A model generated the notes under the pieces. The model was not told the DNA's origin and searched no databases. It was given only the letters and a program-made list of their open reading frames with translations. A stretch of DNA of 64,000 nucleotides from Nageia nagi (Eukaryota > Pinophyta). Of this stretch, positions 1 through 12,743 are shown in pieces (position 1 is the first letter of the stretch; every line of letters begins with the position of its first letter). The stretch is taken from positions 94,984,001 to 95,048,000 of the forward strand of contig JBITNC010000001.1 of assembly GCA_050084985.1 (NCBI GenBank), given 5' to 3'. The position numbers and the translations under genes were made by a program.

Positions 1-371
1 TGGAGTGTAAGCAGATTCGTGAAGGAGACATATGCTCCTTTTATGTTCGACATCTCTCTTGGTTGCGTGGATTTACATTAGCTTTGGGATAGATTTGCTC
101 ATGCTTACTTGTAGATTCACACATTTGCATCATTTAGACTTGACCTAGGGTGAATCGTGGCTATACATGTTGATATGTGATCGGATTGCATGGCAAAATT
201 GTTGAAGAATAGTAATAATGCTTACACAAGTGATGATAATGTAGAGATAACAGTCGATGACGAATGAATGTCTTCTCGGCATTGAGCAAGTTCTGAAGAC
301 TCGTGCGTGTGTATAGAAGAGCATCTCATATATGTGAAAAATGTATTATTTGGTGGTAGTTAATAAAGTTA

Positions 372-404
372 AAATAAATAGTAAATAAAATTTACTATTT
401 ATTT
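372..404. repeat. Perfect 14-bp inverted repeat
   Basis: Arms 372-385 and 391-404 (AAATAAATAGTAAA and its reverse complement) flank a 5-base loop. It lies in AT-rich non-coding sequence. No associated element ends or target duplication were seen. Confidence 0.8.
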
Positions 405-1572
405 GATTTAATTATTTAGATAGAATTTATTTAAATTATTGGGTAGTTATAAGGTGTTTTCTTTCGTAGTTTTTTTATTTAAAAAAAAGAAGAGGGAAGT
501 GGAGAAATTATGATGTTCTAACAATGTTATGATGGTTGATCAATGAGAAAAAGCCAACCCAACAGCTTTGACCTAGTACGAAAGGAAAGGTAACGTTGAG
601 GCTCTAACCTAGTCTTAAGGCAACCTTGAGATCCATTCCACAAAAGGCTCTGACATTATGACAGTACTTAATGGCAATCAGGAGACTTTCATTCGGCTTG
701 AAAAATTTCTCCACAATGGTCCTTGGCCTATAATCGACAAGAGTAAATCTTGTATGCAGTAATTTGCTCTATTACACTTGGTGGTTGCAACGATTGGTGA
801 GCCATGCAATCTGGTAAGATGATAAGATTACCATAAGGATTCTCAAGAACATTCATGGAGAAAAGTTCAAAATTTGTTAGTAAGTGTGAATGGATGTGGT
901 TGTCCCCACTCACATGGATTGCACGTTGCCAAAAACCTGAATTGGGAAGTTTTGCAGGCTGCCAACAGTGTAAGTATTAGAGTGTTACTGCAAGCTACCA
1001 GAAGTTTGTACAGAAGATTGAATGAAGACTGCTAATATTTTATTTGTTGTGATGGTTTGATGTGTTGATCCCCAACCGCATTTGATGGATGTCCATGATT
1101 GGATGTGTGTCCCCAATCACATTGTTATGGAAGTTGCATTTCAGGGGGGGAGTGTCCAAAACTTTGTTGATTGGATGTGATGGTAGATGCCCAGACAATA
1201 CCACACATGATGAGATGGCAAATGCCACGCATTGCCGCATTAAGATTGAAGTTCAATGAGCCCATTACCACTGAAGATGATTTGAAGATCAGTGAGCCCA
1301 TTGCCACTGAATGTTGATGTAATGACAGAGAAATTAGTTATTTAGTATTGTTAGGTATTAGAAATATTAAGTGTTAAGAGTTATTAGGTGTTGATTAGTA
1401 TCTCAACTAAATGTCATGTTTAGTGGGTACGTAGTATTTTTAGTGTATTGTTAACAAGTTGGTCAAAGGTTGTTATTCTATTCTTGTGATGTATCTTCTT
1501 ATTTATATGTGTTAATACAAGGAGAATTATAGTGTGCTCAAACATTTCCAATATATACACATTGAAAACAGA

Positions 1573-1965
1573 TTTTTCATGTATATCAGTATCTTGTAAC
1601 ACAATTACTCAACATTCAACATTATACACAAAAAATTAACAATTTACTCTACATTTTTCATGCATATCAGTATCTTATGTCATAATTATCCAACATTATA
1701 TAAATAAAACAGTAATAGTGTACTCATAAGAATTAAGAATATCTTGAAGAGGAATGGTGCATATTCTTGTATAGCAAGATAACATTAAAAAATGTACAGA
1801 TTACAAATTGTGTCATGAGTCATGACAAATACAATGATTCAATATTTGGCAATTCCTTTGCCCCTTGCCCTAAAATGTCATGATTTTTCATGCATATCAA
1901 TATCTTGCAACACAATTATTCAACATTAAACATTATACACAAAAAATTAACAATTTGCTCTACCA
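1573..1965. repeat. Three dispersed copies of an ~80-bp local repeat
   Basis: Similar segments begin near 1573, 1651 and 1883. Each starts with TTTTTCATG(T/C)ATATCA and the first and third continue through a CAACATT...TTATACAC part to CTCTAC. The middle copy is shortened. The copies are imperfect, which suggests an old local duplication. Confidence 0.7.
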
Positions 1966-3635
1966 ATATCTTTTGAGCCTCTCCGATAGTACCATTGAGG
2001 AAGCCTGTGGCCACAGGTTGATACGATATGTCTAGCATCACACATAATTTCCAGCATATCCTGACCTAGGAGATAGTTGCATATCACTGGCTTTTTTCTA
2101 ATACAAATGATCCCTTGACCTCAGATATTAGGATAGACTCTTGAGAGACCTCACTTAGCTCTTTCTAGTACAGGAGACTTTGTTAGAGATGATCAGACCC
2201 GCCGTTGGCTCCATAACAGTAGTAGACGATGACATTCCCACCTTATCAAGCTTATGACAGACAAGCTTGTATGTCATTGCCAGATATTGTTCTGCCCTTT
2301 TTTTGTCGTTCTACTCTAGTTTGTATAGTTATATTGCAATTATGTCAGTCCCTAGGGACTTTAACCTTAGCACTTTCACTTTTCCGTGGATTGTACTGTT
2401 GAGTCCATTGTCTTTTAAGTTTTTTTGGTGACCTGTGGATATTAATATATTTTCTATTTCTATATCTATTTCTATCAGTATGACCTTCATGACTTGTTTG
2501 TTTTATATTGATGAAATTTACACTTAGTTCGCGTTCCCTGTTCTGACTTGCTTGTCTTTCCTATTTTTACCAAATGTGTGTTTTTTTTTAATTTCATTTC
2601 AGTCTATCCTGCATCTTGTTATAGGTGGGTTGTTCTAAACAAATAGAAATGCAAGCAATATGGAAGCTTTGTCCCTGCGGTTTATGTAGTGACTCGCAAA
2701 TTAAAACCAATATACTAAATATTGATATTGAATTAATATGCCCATAAAATATTCTAGGATCCCCACCAGAAGCTTAATTTGTTATCAAAAATATATATGT
2801 AATTAGTTTGGTGCAGGTACAAATGGTTTGAAGTTTAGGTTTCCACAGGATCATGATTATGTTATTTTTCTTCTGGGTTGGTTGTGCATGTTTATAAAGT
2901 CCAATGTTTCATGTTTTTTGAAGCTTATTTGCAAAGGACAAATTATTACTGTTGTGATTTCAAGAGCAATAACTTAGCATATGTACACACATATATTAAA
3001 AATTTAAAACCATAGTTATACTTGCCAAGATCTTCAAAACATTATCATTAACATGAAATAATTGATATTTTCTAGGCAGGGGATATCTGTTGAATATTTG
3101 AGAAAATGTCTGATATATTCAAAAACTTGATGATGGTTGAAAAAATTGAGATAAACTAAATATATAGAAGAAATTAATTATATAAAGAGCAAAACATCAG
3201 GTGCATGATTACATAAACAAATTTTTAATTGGTAATTTGGTATTTTCTATTTTACATATTACAATAATAATTATATTAAAGAAAGCTTATTTTGCTAATT
3301 ACTTAACTGTATATTCCTGTTGCAATTGTTGCAACTATAATTAGACTTCGAGTGATTATTAGGTTGGCCGCCTTAACATCTTTATGTTTTTAAATTATCA
3401 TAGAGTTTCTTTATGTGGTTTAGTGAGGGCCTCTTCATATCAGTAAGACTTATGGTTTTTTAATATTATTGCATAATAATTAATATTTTCCGAAGTTGTA
3501 TTTATCTTTATTTCTAAATCATTTTAAGAAATCCATACCCAAAATTCCTGTATCTCATTATTATGGTCCACTGTTCACCTGATTAAATGTTTTTGGATAT
3601 TATCTAAAACGTTCATTTTTGTCTCTGATTTACAG

Positions 3636-4925
3636 CTCCGTGAGTATATAGATGACACAGAAGACTATATCAACATTCAGGTAGGCTGTCTTTTTTGGTA
3701 GCAATTTTTTTTATTATTAAACTTTAAACAGTCCATCATAGAAATAAGAAGCTTGCTAGTGACTGCTTTTGTAATCTGTTATTGCAGCTTGACAATCATC
3801 GTAATCAACTCATCCAGGTAATAGTCTGGCCTTAGATCTTGATATATGTACACCTCGTCATTTACCTTGTTTTGGTTCTTCTGTAATTTTTAACTTCTTC
3901 CATATATGACGTGGGTTTGCTTGATCATGATATTTCTTGTGTTCTTGTCCATTAAATTCATTAGCCTGATATTTTTTTCATCAGTCAACATGATTTTTTT
4001 TTAAGCAATCTCGTTATGTCAATATTGCCATTTGGCATTCAGTTACCATGGACCTCAGGCTAATATTTTTATGCATGATTTGGAGAGTAAATTTTATCTG
4101 AATTTCTATTCTCTATATCTTCATATACTATTTCTCTGTTTTTCCATATTATCATCTAATTTTATATACTATTTCTCAATAAATATTCTTCCTACCTACT
4201 CCTATCTAAATTTTTGGCTTGAAAATAGTGGTTGTTCTTAGGTCACCCATCCTAGACACCCATCTACCTATTTATAGATATGCGTTTTTTTCTTGCATGT
4301 TTCTTTTTTCATCCTATTTTATATGCATTTACTCTGCAATTGTTTCATAATATCATGTCTTCCAAACATTTGAAATATGAATTTCAGTGACGATCATAGC
4401 TATATCCTGTGGACTATTTGCTTGTAAAGTCGAATAGTAGTTAGTATCAGTAGCTTATTACCCGCTTAATCACATGATTTTCAATCAATGGCAAGAGTTG
4501 TGCTTATAATTGTTTTTTCTTAGCGTATTGCCCGATTAATCACACGATTTTCAATCAATGGCAAGAGTTGTGCTTATAATTGTTTTTCTTAATTTTTTGC
4601 AGCTTGAATTGTTGCTTAGTTCGGCAACTGTTGCGGTCTCTATTTACTCCTTGGTGGCTGGAATTTTTGGGATGAATATTCCATATCCCTGGAATAATGA
4701 TCACGGATATATGTTCAAATGGGTAAGAAACCCTGAAACCATTTTGACTATGTTTTTTTCTCGCTAACAGCCCTGGTAATGTACATGTTCTGATCCAGCT
4801 ATAACCAATTGCTGCTTTCTAATATACCTTCCAAACAGGTGGTTATGCTCACAGGCATATTTTGTGGTGCAATCTTCTCATTGATCATGAGCTATGCACG
4901 TTACAAAGGTTTAATTGGAACCTGA
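3636..4925 (+). CDS. MRS2: MRS2/CorA-type Mg2+ transporter, C-terminal exons (partial gene)
   Basis: Four exons with GT-AG borders are seen: 3636-3680 (LREYIDDTEDYINIQ), 3788-3817 (LDNHRNQLIQ), 4603-4722 (40 residues) and 4839-4925 (28 residues plus TGA). All join in phase 0 and give an uninterrupted C-terminal part. The third exon holds the first transmembrane helix ending in the family signature GMN (in AGIFGMNIPYPW), followed by the short loop; the fourth holds the second helix and a short basic tail (SYARYKGLIGT). In this family the pentameric channel passes Mg2+ across membranes, with GMN at the pore mouth. The loop after GMN (NIPYPWNNDHGY) resembles the plant MRS2-4/MGT6 type more than MRS2-1 or MRS2-3; that placement is from memory. 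No stop or frameshift is visible, so this looks functional. The N-terminal domain lies outside the window or beyond a long intron. Confidence 0.93.
4451..4590 (+). repeat. 70-bp tandem duplication at the intron 3' end
   Basis: Copies 4451-4520 and 4521-4590 differ at only a few bases. The unit ends in a T-rich tract, so the pyrimidine tract and probable branch region that precede the acceptor of the GMN exon (AG at 4601-4602) are doubled. Only the second copy is followed by TTTTTTGCAG. Confidence 0.9.
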
Positions 4926-7077
4926 TATGGCACAAATGAATTCACAGTTGGAACTGTAGTCTGTAATGAAGTTTGCTTCAAGGATCGCACTGATGCATGG
5001 GTGGATCTGTAACAGCTTGGAATCACCTGTGTAACTTAATGGTTAAAATTGAAGATGCAAACTCAAGATCAAAGTTACATGGCCACTATCCTTGTAGAAG
5101 CATAGAAATAACGGTCCATTAAACGTTCTTGCCCACATTCAAGGGTTAGGAATGGGTTGGTTAGTGATTCTTTATTAAAGAAAGCATTTATATATCAATT
5201 TCTTATTCAAGAGCCCAAGAAGTTTTCTCTGAATTGGCAAAGAAGATTTTCACAATGCAATTTCCTTCATGACCTGGAATGCCTGGTAATTCTTACTGAA
5301 CAGCCTGCACTGGGAAAATTGTTTTCTTTAAGTTTGGTTATTCTTTTTCCATTATTTGCTCTCCAGAGTTGGTCCTCATGGTTTCTTTTAATATGGGAGT
5401 CAACTTCTGTCAACTGGAGCATCATCCTTTTTTTTTTGTTGTACGTTATCAACAGAATCAATCTACATTTTCTACTGCAATTATGGGGTAGAATCTTAGA
5501 GATTCACTAAGAATATATCAAAAAAGTCCTGCAATTTTGTTGTTTATTTGTTTTGATGTCTGAAACAATAATCTTTCACTGTGGAATACATTTGAAGAAA
5601 AGGAATTCAAGATGTTACCACAAGGTTGTTGTCCTAAAAATCAGGTGGTGGTGTTTCACTTACATAAAATGATCTATTAGTCAGTTTGTAATAGAAGTTG
5701 GGTTTGTGTTTGGTTTATATAAATAATTTAAGAGATTTATAATTATGTTGATTTAAATAACATTTAATTTCATTTTATTGTATTTAAATATATTAAAATT
5801 TCAGTACTCCCTTTTAACAAGATGAATATAGCATGTCACCTTTAAATGACATTCATTTCACATGCCAAACATAATTAATAAAATAGCTTTTTTTAAATTT
5901 GAAAGACTAAATCTGAACAATGATTAAGAGTTAAGTCATAACTTTTAAATGACATTAATTTCAGATGGCAAACATCATTAATAAAATAATTTCAAATAAG
6001 TCATGGAGATCAACTATAAGATTTTTTTATGATAACCTTAAAATGAGCAAATGAATCTTTTTCTGTATTATTTATAAAAATTAAACCAAAATTTAATTTA
6101 GATCTTCACTCTTGAATTTGAATTTAGGAGGTGAATTCTTTAATTAAGCTATTTTTTAAGAATTAAATGTATTTATTAGAATTTTAGAAAGATACTAAAT
6201 CATGCAAAAGAACGTATGTTAAATAAATAAGAAAAGAAAATTACATTTTAGGTTTAGGATTTTTTTTTTTTTTTTAATATTGGTAAGTTTGTTTTTAAAT
6301 TTTGGAGGAGGGTACTTAAACTTCTTTTACACATTCAATCTTGTAGGGTAGAGAGATTTAAACATGAATCTCCTATAGAGTATTCCCATTACTTTCTTAA
6401 CTCCTCTAACATGGGTGGATTATAGGAAAAATATCTTTCAATATCTACTGATGCATGTTTTACGAATTCTTTGTATATATAAGCCAAATTCGTCGAATTT
6501 GTTGATTTTTTCTCAAAAAAAGTCAAGTACATTGTTTTTTTTGGAAAATGCGATATTGTATATACATTCAAAATATGCCAGTCATTGAAAAATGTCAAAT
6601 GCGATATTGTATATACATTCAAAATATGCCAAATTCATTGAAAAATGCCAAATTTGTCATGTATTCATGGTTGATAGAAGCATAACACATTTTATAAGCA
6701 ACCCTTTTTGAACTTGTGAAATAAACATTAAAAAAAGGGTGAAAAATTGCCAAGTACGACACAAATTCGTTGATCGATAGTCCCAACATGGGATGAAGGG
6801 AAATGAGGATTTCACACTTCATTCATTTGGATCATTTCATGTTTGTAGGTTTGGGAGAACTTCGAGGGGAGCATTGTTGTGACTTGGAGGCTTGAAATCA
6901 CATTATTAGAGGTTGCATTTTAGATTGGATAACTTTGAGAGGATCATTTGTGATTGCATTTCAGATTTTCCAATGTGGGAGAAGATTGTTGGAATTTTTT
7001 TCATTTTCAATATGCTTAAGGAGTTGGATAAATTCTAACAGTATGTGATACCATTGGAGAGCGTTGTAGGCAGTTCA
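4926..7077. other. 3' flank of the MRS2 gene, no other gene seen
   Basis: The transporter 3' UTR should occupy the first few hundred bases after the TGA at 4923-4925. An open frame of 117 codons at 5157-5510 has no recognisable motif and is probably chance within the UTR or flank. The remainder is AT-rich, with poly-T at about 6261-6276 and a 51-bp tandem repeat. Confidence 0.6.
6546..6650. repeat. 51-bp tandem duplication
   Basis: Two copies, 6546-6596 and 6597-6650, share AAATGCGATATTGTATATAC and the following CATTCAAAATATGCCA. The second copy carries a small insertion. Confidence 0.85.
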
Positions 7078-9420
7078 ACATACCCAAAATTTAATCTTTA
7101 TGGAAAGATGTTCTAAGGAACAATTTCAAGGTCCAAAGGGCATCTTTCTCAAATACTAAGGAAAGATGTGGAAAGTTGCCCAATTGCAAGTTCGAATCTT
7201 TCCCTTGTGGCAATTAAAGCCATATATTCTATACCAAAGAAAAGGAGACAAGCATTTCAAATAGAGCTAGGGATGAGTTCTTTTGCAAGTGCAAGTTAAC
7301 CTATTGGCAGGATTGGAATCCTTTCCTACTTTAAGCCACATACAACTCATAAAGGCCAACCATCTATTACCAATATGTTACGGAAGAATGAAAAGAAACA
7401 TGTAGACTTGATGGTGGCAAAACCAATTTATTATGGAGTTCCAATCAATATTACTAGGAGCCCTTTGTGGCAACCAATGTTCGATGTAGCTTGTGTGGTC
7501 AAGGCTAGGTACAAGGTGTTTACTCATTCAGAAATACATGGGACTTTTTTGCAAGATCTCAAGTAGGACTGTGTGGAGAGGTATATTAAATTTGAAGTAT
7601 TAATATTTTTTAAAACATTTCTTTTACCTTTTTAAATATTTCTTTACTTGTAGTTTTTTAATTGCATTTTAAATTTTAGTTGTTTTATGTTTGTTTTGTT
7701 TTTTCAAATTGGATGACATTCTAGTTTCTTGAAAGTTATTAGGTTGCACTAGAGCCTTAATTAATTTATTGTTGTATTTCAAATAGGACACAATATTCAT
7801 GAGATCCATTGATGCATCCACTTAGAAAAAGGATTCAAATATGTTATGTGACCTATTAGACCAATTTGTGAAGGAGGAGGTGGAGCACATTGTTCAAGTG
7901 ATCACGGACAACACTACTAACTATGCTTTAATCGTTAACAAACTTATAGATAAACATCCCTCCATTTACTGGACTCCATGCGCTTGTCATTGCATAGATC
8001 ATTTTTTGGAGGATAAAGGAAAATTGGCTTGGGTGAAAGAGGTGGTTGACTGAGCAAGGTCAATCACCAAGTTTATTTATAATAAATCCATCATTCTTAG
8101 CATGATGAGCAGGTACACCAATAGGAGGAGTTGTTGCGCCCAAGAGTTACACATTTGCCTCCAATTTCATCTCTCTTCAGTAAAAAGGTGCATGCATGAT
8201 AACAAGGCCATGGGTTAGACGATGGCTTCTTTGGTAGGTAAGGATGACTTTTGGATGGCGATCACAGAGGTTTGTGTGGTTACTAAGCCACTTATACGAG
8301 TCCTTTGTTTTGTTGATGGTGATAGGCATGGGCTACTTGTATGAGGCCATGGTTAAGGCCAAGGAGGACATACAAAAATATTATATTGACCACCCTAATG
8401 ATGATAATGAGTATGATAACAAGTACATAATTTTTTAGGATCTCTTTGATCAACGATGGTGCAATATGTTGTATCGCCCTATTCATGGATCAAGGGCATA
8501 TTGAACCATAACTTGTTCTTTGCATCAAACTCTTAATACATGACTGATAATGAGGCTAACAAAATGCATTTTTGTTATGTTATATTGCCCTATTTAATGT
8601 TTTCTAATTTGATTCGCAACTTTGTATTTTAGAAATATGGTGAACAAATTTTGGGGGTGAGGTACCTGATTTGCAAAGATTTATCATTTGTATCCTTAGT
8701 CAAACATGTAACGATTAAGGATGTGAGCACAATTAAAGTGCATTTAAAAAAAATCACTCTAAGAAGAACAAGAAGTTAGTAATTTGATTCATTTCAACTT
8801 TAAATATTCAATGAATACTTCTTGCTTCTTAGTTCTCATTATGATGAAATTTGCTTAATGTTATTAGGTTGACAACACAATGCTTAAATGATATTATGTA
8901 TGTATACATCAACCTACGATTGTATGAGGTAAATCCAAAAGAAGGATGATGATGAGCCCATTAACTTGTCTTCCATTACTCCCTTATTTAGTGATGTACC
9001 TCCATGCGACATAGTGGAAGATCTACAAGACTAGTTACATGAAGAGTTTTGATTTGAATGGCTTGAATTGGTGGAGAGATAGATATAATTGTAGGTATGG
9101 AGGAGGAGGAGAATATGACACTGGCTTCTATTATGCATTTTGAGGATCAAGATCCCGATCCATTACCTCTTGGTATAAACATTGGTGTTGGACCTCAAGT
9201 TGAGATTAAGGTTAAACCTAACATTGATACTGAGCTCGATGATGATTCTTCGCTTATTTGGTACTAGAGATATGCCATTATTACAAGATTTCCTCCTCAT
9301 GTTAATACTACTATGAGAGCACCTTCTCCTACTACACCTACTAGTGAAGCATGTGGTGATGGTACCAGTGATCGATTGACTAGTAAAAAGGCTATAGCCT
9401 TGGGCCATCCACATTGATGC
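7078..9420 (+). pseudogene. hAT-family transposase remnant (BED finger, DUF659, hAT C-terminal)
   Basis: Several pieces in family order are recognisable. Around 7090-7180 one frame reads YGKMF, a stop, then GTISRSKGHLSQILRKDV, a decayed BED zinc finger. At 7375-7566 is the start of a DUF659-like part (YYGVPINITRSPLWQPMF). At 7841-8053 is its core, with VQVITDNTTNY and WTPCACHCIDHFLED, followed after a stop by ARSITKFIYN. From 8238 on are DDFW, PLIRVL, VDGD and MGYLYEAM in shifted frames, then DQRWCNMLYRPIH. Near 8890-8930 YVYINLRLYEVNP matches the C-terminal NLRL motif. Known relatives cut and paste DNA with 8-bp target duplications. Stops, frameshifts and a gap near 7580-7790 make it inactive. 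I could not identify terminal inverted repeats, so element ends are uncertain. Confidence 0.85.
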
Positions 9421-10071
9421 CTTGAGTCTTGAGATTGTATTTAGTTATTTAGTATTTTTTGTACTTATTGGTGTTTTTCACTTAGTGGTAGTATGAGATC
9501 GTACACTTATGACTTATGAGTAGACATCTAATATACATTTTGTAGATGAATTTTTATTTTAACATATCGATTTTATGCTTTATGAACATGAATTATGATC
9601 TATTATCATTTTTTAAAATTTTGTCATGAATATTTTGTTACATGATATGGTCCATACGGGAACGATTTAATCATTTATATGGTAATAAGATAAGCATATT
9701 CTATAGAAAATTTTATGGTTTTTATTTTTTTTAATGTACCACATATTGTTCTTGAATTTGCCATGAATTTCCCCCCTTTCTTTTGCACTTTTTTTAAATT
9801 TTTGCCAAATTTTAAAATTTGGCCCAAGCCACACTTTCAAAAAATTATATTTATAAACTATATTGTTTTGGATATTCAAATAGATTTTCAAATACCATTC
9901 TAGTCCTGCCATATCGCAACATTGATGTTGAAAAGTGAGTCATCGTTAACATTGAAAATGACCTAGTTATAGAGTTGAAATATGCTACTGATTTGACTTA
10001 CAAAATCCACATGATTGCTATAAATTCTACTTATAACTAAAATGCAAACATAACTAGTAAAATCCATGCAC
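9421..10071. other. AT-rich gap without genes
   Basis: No coding signal was found. A perfect 20-bp palindrome (GCCAAATTTT and its reverse complement) sits at 9804-9823. Opposite-strand open frames at 9667-9912 and 9715-9903 overlap each other and are low complexity. Confidence 0.6.
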
Positions 10072-10170
10072 AAAAATAAAAACACTAATTTTTATAATGG
10101 TACAACCCCAATGTGGGGAAACATCCATTTTAAAGAGCTCTTGTTTTATTTTTGATATAAAATGAATGGA
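10072..10170 (+). repeat. Left 99-bp direct repeat
   Basis: It begins AAAAATAAAAACACTAAT and contains CCCCAATGTGGGGAAAC. It pairs with 12645-12743. Confidence 0.8.
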
Positions 10171-12644
10171 GTATAATGATAATTAACTTATATGCTTCAA
10201 GAAAATCTTGGCCAACACTTGCACCAACAACTCCAATGGTCACTAGCACTCCAAGATCAACCAAATCTCCATTCTCAAAAGACTTCCCAAGTTGCCAAAT
10301 CTTAGTACAACTTTAAAAATGCAATAGAATAAGTCTGTGAAGATAATTTAACACTATGTATACCACACATAGCATTCTCAATCATGATATGATTATGATA
10401 ATCACACCAAGCGATCTAGCTCAAAACTTCTATAAAGAATGGCTATCATTTTGTCCATCCTTCAACACATATTTACAGCATCCACCTCCTACTAATTGAA
10501 GAAGCAATATAGCCAATTAATAACAACAATCTTACCAACATAGTATGAAATGAATCTCCTCTAGAGCTCTCCTATTCCATAAAGGTGTAACCATCCACCA
10601 ATAGTTTTCCAAACCCAAATAACAACCATCTCCCAACTGATCAACAATGGAAATAATAATAATAACAATAGAATGTAAGAATGGTTGTTATGTTGTCCAT
10701 CCTTGAAAGCATCTTCCCTCTCTCATAAAGTTCTCCTTCTTCTCCTACATTCTAGTCTCCAACCAACATGCCACTTTTTCAACATTATAACTACAAGGAA
10801 CTATAACACTAAAACTATTTTCTCTTCAATAGATGTAAAAGACACAAATGCGATCCTAGATGCATGAGACTCTTAACCTTCCATGCTCCAAGATTTGTCA
10901 CTTCGCTTCCAATGTTGTTTTTACACCTTCAAATGACCTTTACACTTCCATCTCCTATCCAAGAAAATCCCTCTAACACTTAAACTTCTCTAAAATTCAT
11001 TTTTCTTATCTAGTGTTAGCATTGAATTTTTGCATGTCTATTCCATGATCGGATCATGGTTGGGTCAAGGCTAGGTAGTTTAGTCATAGTTAGGTCAAAT
11101 CTAATGTTGGTGCTCAATCTAGCATTAACAATACAAAATCAAGTAATGATTGGTTAAAGGCACATATATAGGACAACATATGATGCCCAATAAGCTAATT
11201 CAAAAATTTGGTATCAAATTCTTTAGTTTCCCAATGCAAACACTCAATTAAATGTTGATGAATAGTACATAGAGTTATAACAAAAGATAGTATCTATGAA
11301 AAGAAGAAAAATTCTTTACCAAAGGTAGGCATGCATATACTCATTGGAAATCTCTTTTCAAAATCTATTTAATGATATGGCATTGGCATCAATAGGATAT
11401 CTCTATAAAAAGTTATCACCTCCCAAAGTTGAATGATCCATTTTGATAGGTTTTAAATACAAAAAACTCCACAATATCTATAGGAAGTGCTCTAAATGTA
11501 GACCTAAAATTATGCAACATACGAATGTACACAATAAATAAATTGATCTACAATATAAGAAGAGATGGAAACGTATCACTATATCAAATACAAAAATATA
11601 CATGAAAAACATGGACTTGATATGAACTGTATGTACAATCCTTGAAAGCAGATAGTAATGAATCTTTGAAGGATTGGGATCGAATTCATGGTGAGTTCAT
11701 GATGGATATTCATGGGCATGAATCAACTACTTGACCAACAAAATTTGGAACCTCCGATCTAGAAGACACATGCCACTACTGGTGTTGGAGAAGCACATCG
11801 TTGACTATGTGGAATATGTTGAATTATGATGTGCACCAAAGATAGAAAGCATAGAGCTCAGAGTATAACAAATTCTCAAGACAAGTAGCATCTAGAGACA
11901 TCGTTACAGTCGAAAACCACCTATTAGAGTTCTTATCATATCAAAAAGTTCCAATCTATGGAGATCAACCTATTCCTCCTAGTTTATATACCTTGTAAAG
12001 ATATAGAAAGGAGTGAAGGCTGACCTCTTGCAATAATATAATCATTGTTAAGTTCAAGATAATTTAAAATATGAACCATGATAAATGATATAGAATTTAA
12101 TATAACACACAACATTGCATTATAATATCAACTTTATCTGGGCATATGTAATATTGCATTGAATCCCTTAAGAAGTCTAAATATGATTTATCAAATAAAT
12201 AATAAATCATTTTTAGGTGTCTACACTAAACACCACCCAATCATGAGAATTAACCTAAATCCTCACTACAATGATATTTGGTTTTAATCACATGATCTAT
12301 TCCAGATTACAGCTCCTTAATGAGAAGGTATTTTGTTCGCAAATGTTTAGAGATAATGAGAAATTGATATCCCTAACTAAACTTTCACCTTACTTCCATA
12401 GATGCTTCCTAAATTTACAATCTCCCATGAACACAAAAATCTTCATCAATCATATTCCTTAGAACAACACATTCCAAGGATAAATTTGGTCTTCAACATG
12501 CCAAGCCCATAAGAAGCTCACCAAACTAGCCAATAGTCCCTAAACCTCCTCAACATGCCCATTACAAGCTAAGAAATATCCAAGTTCTTCCATTGCATAG
12601 TTCAATATATCCACTAATTTTTCACTCTTTACTCATGCCAACAT

Positions 12645-12743
12645 AAAAATAAAAACACTAATTTTTATGATGGTAAAACCCCAATGTGGGGAAACATTCA
12701 CTTTAAAGATCTTTAATTTTATTATTGATAAAAAAGGAATGGA
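12645..12743 (+). repeat. Right 99-bp direct repeat, abutting a copia LTR
   Basis: It pairs with 10072-10170. Its right end is exactly where LTR-a of the copia chain begins, so the original repeat may have extended further before the insertion. Confidence 0.8.

Larger units (their letters stand above)
1..3635. other. Left flank or long intron of the MRS2 gene, no exon recognised
   Basis: The first recognised exon of the magnesium transporter starts at 3636 in phase 0 and corresponds to the C-terminal part of the protein, so upstream exons must lie to the left. I looked for the usual preceding family segment (the LEMLLEAY type) and did not find it here, so this stretch is probably a large intron or sequence inserted in one. 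It is AT-rich with no long open frame. A G-run near 1143-1152 followed by TG resembles a copia polypurine tract next to an LTR start, but no paired LTR was found. Short local repeats lie at 1573-1965. Confidence 0.5.
10072..12743. repeat. Dispersed repeat copy 1, bounded by 99-bp direct repeats
   Basis: A 99-bp segment at 10072-10170 recurs at 12645-12743. Both contain the short palindrome-like CCCCAATGTGGGG and end in GAATGGA(G). The interval 10540-11560 is similar to 44005-44950, and 12230-12260 to about 44960-45000. It could be an old non-autonomous element with terminal repeats of which the right one was cut by the copia insertion at 12744. No convincing protein is encoded. Confidence 0.6.

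Noticed and set aside
728-913. Open frame on the minus strand (61 codons)
   Set aside because: No domain, no conserved neighbour and no splice context; the length is expected by chance.
1143-1160. G-run followed by TGTCC as a possible polypurine tract and LTR start
   Set aside because: No matching LTR, primer-binding site or pol fragment was found nearby, so it is not listed as an element.
5157-5510. 117-codon open frame downstream of the transporter
   Set aside because: It lies in the expected 3' UTR or flank, has no recognised motif and is overlapped by a minus-strand frame of similar quality.
9667-9912. Overlapping open frames on both strands
   Set aside because: Low-complexity AT-rich sequence around a palindrome; no protein features.
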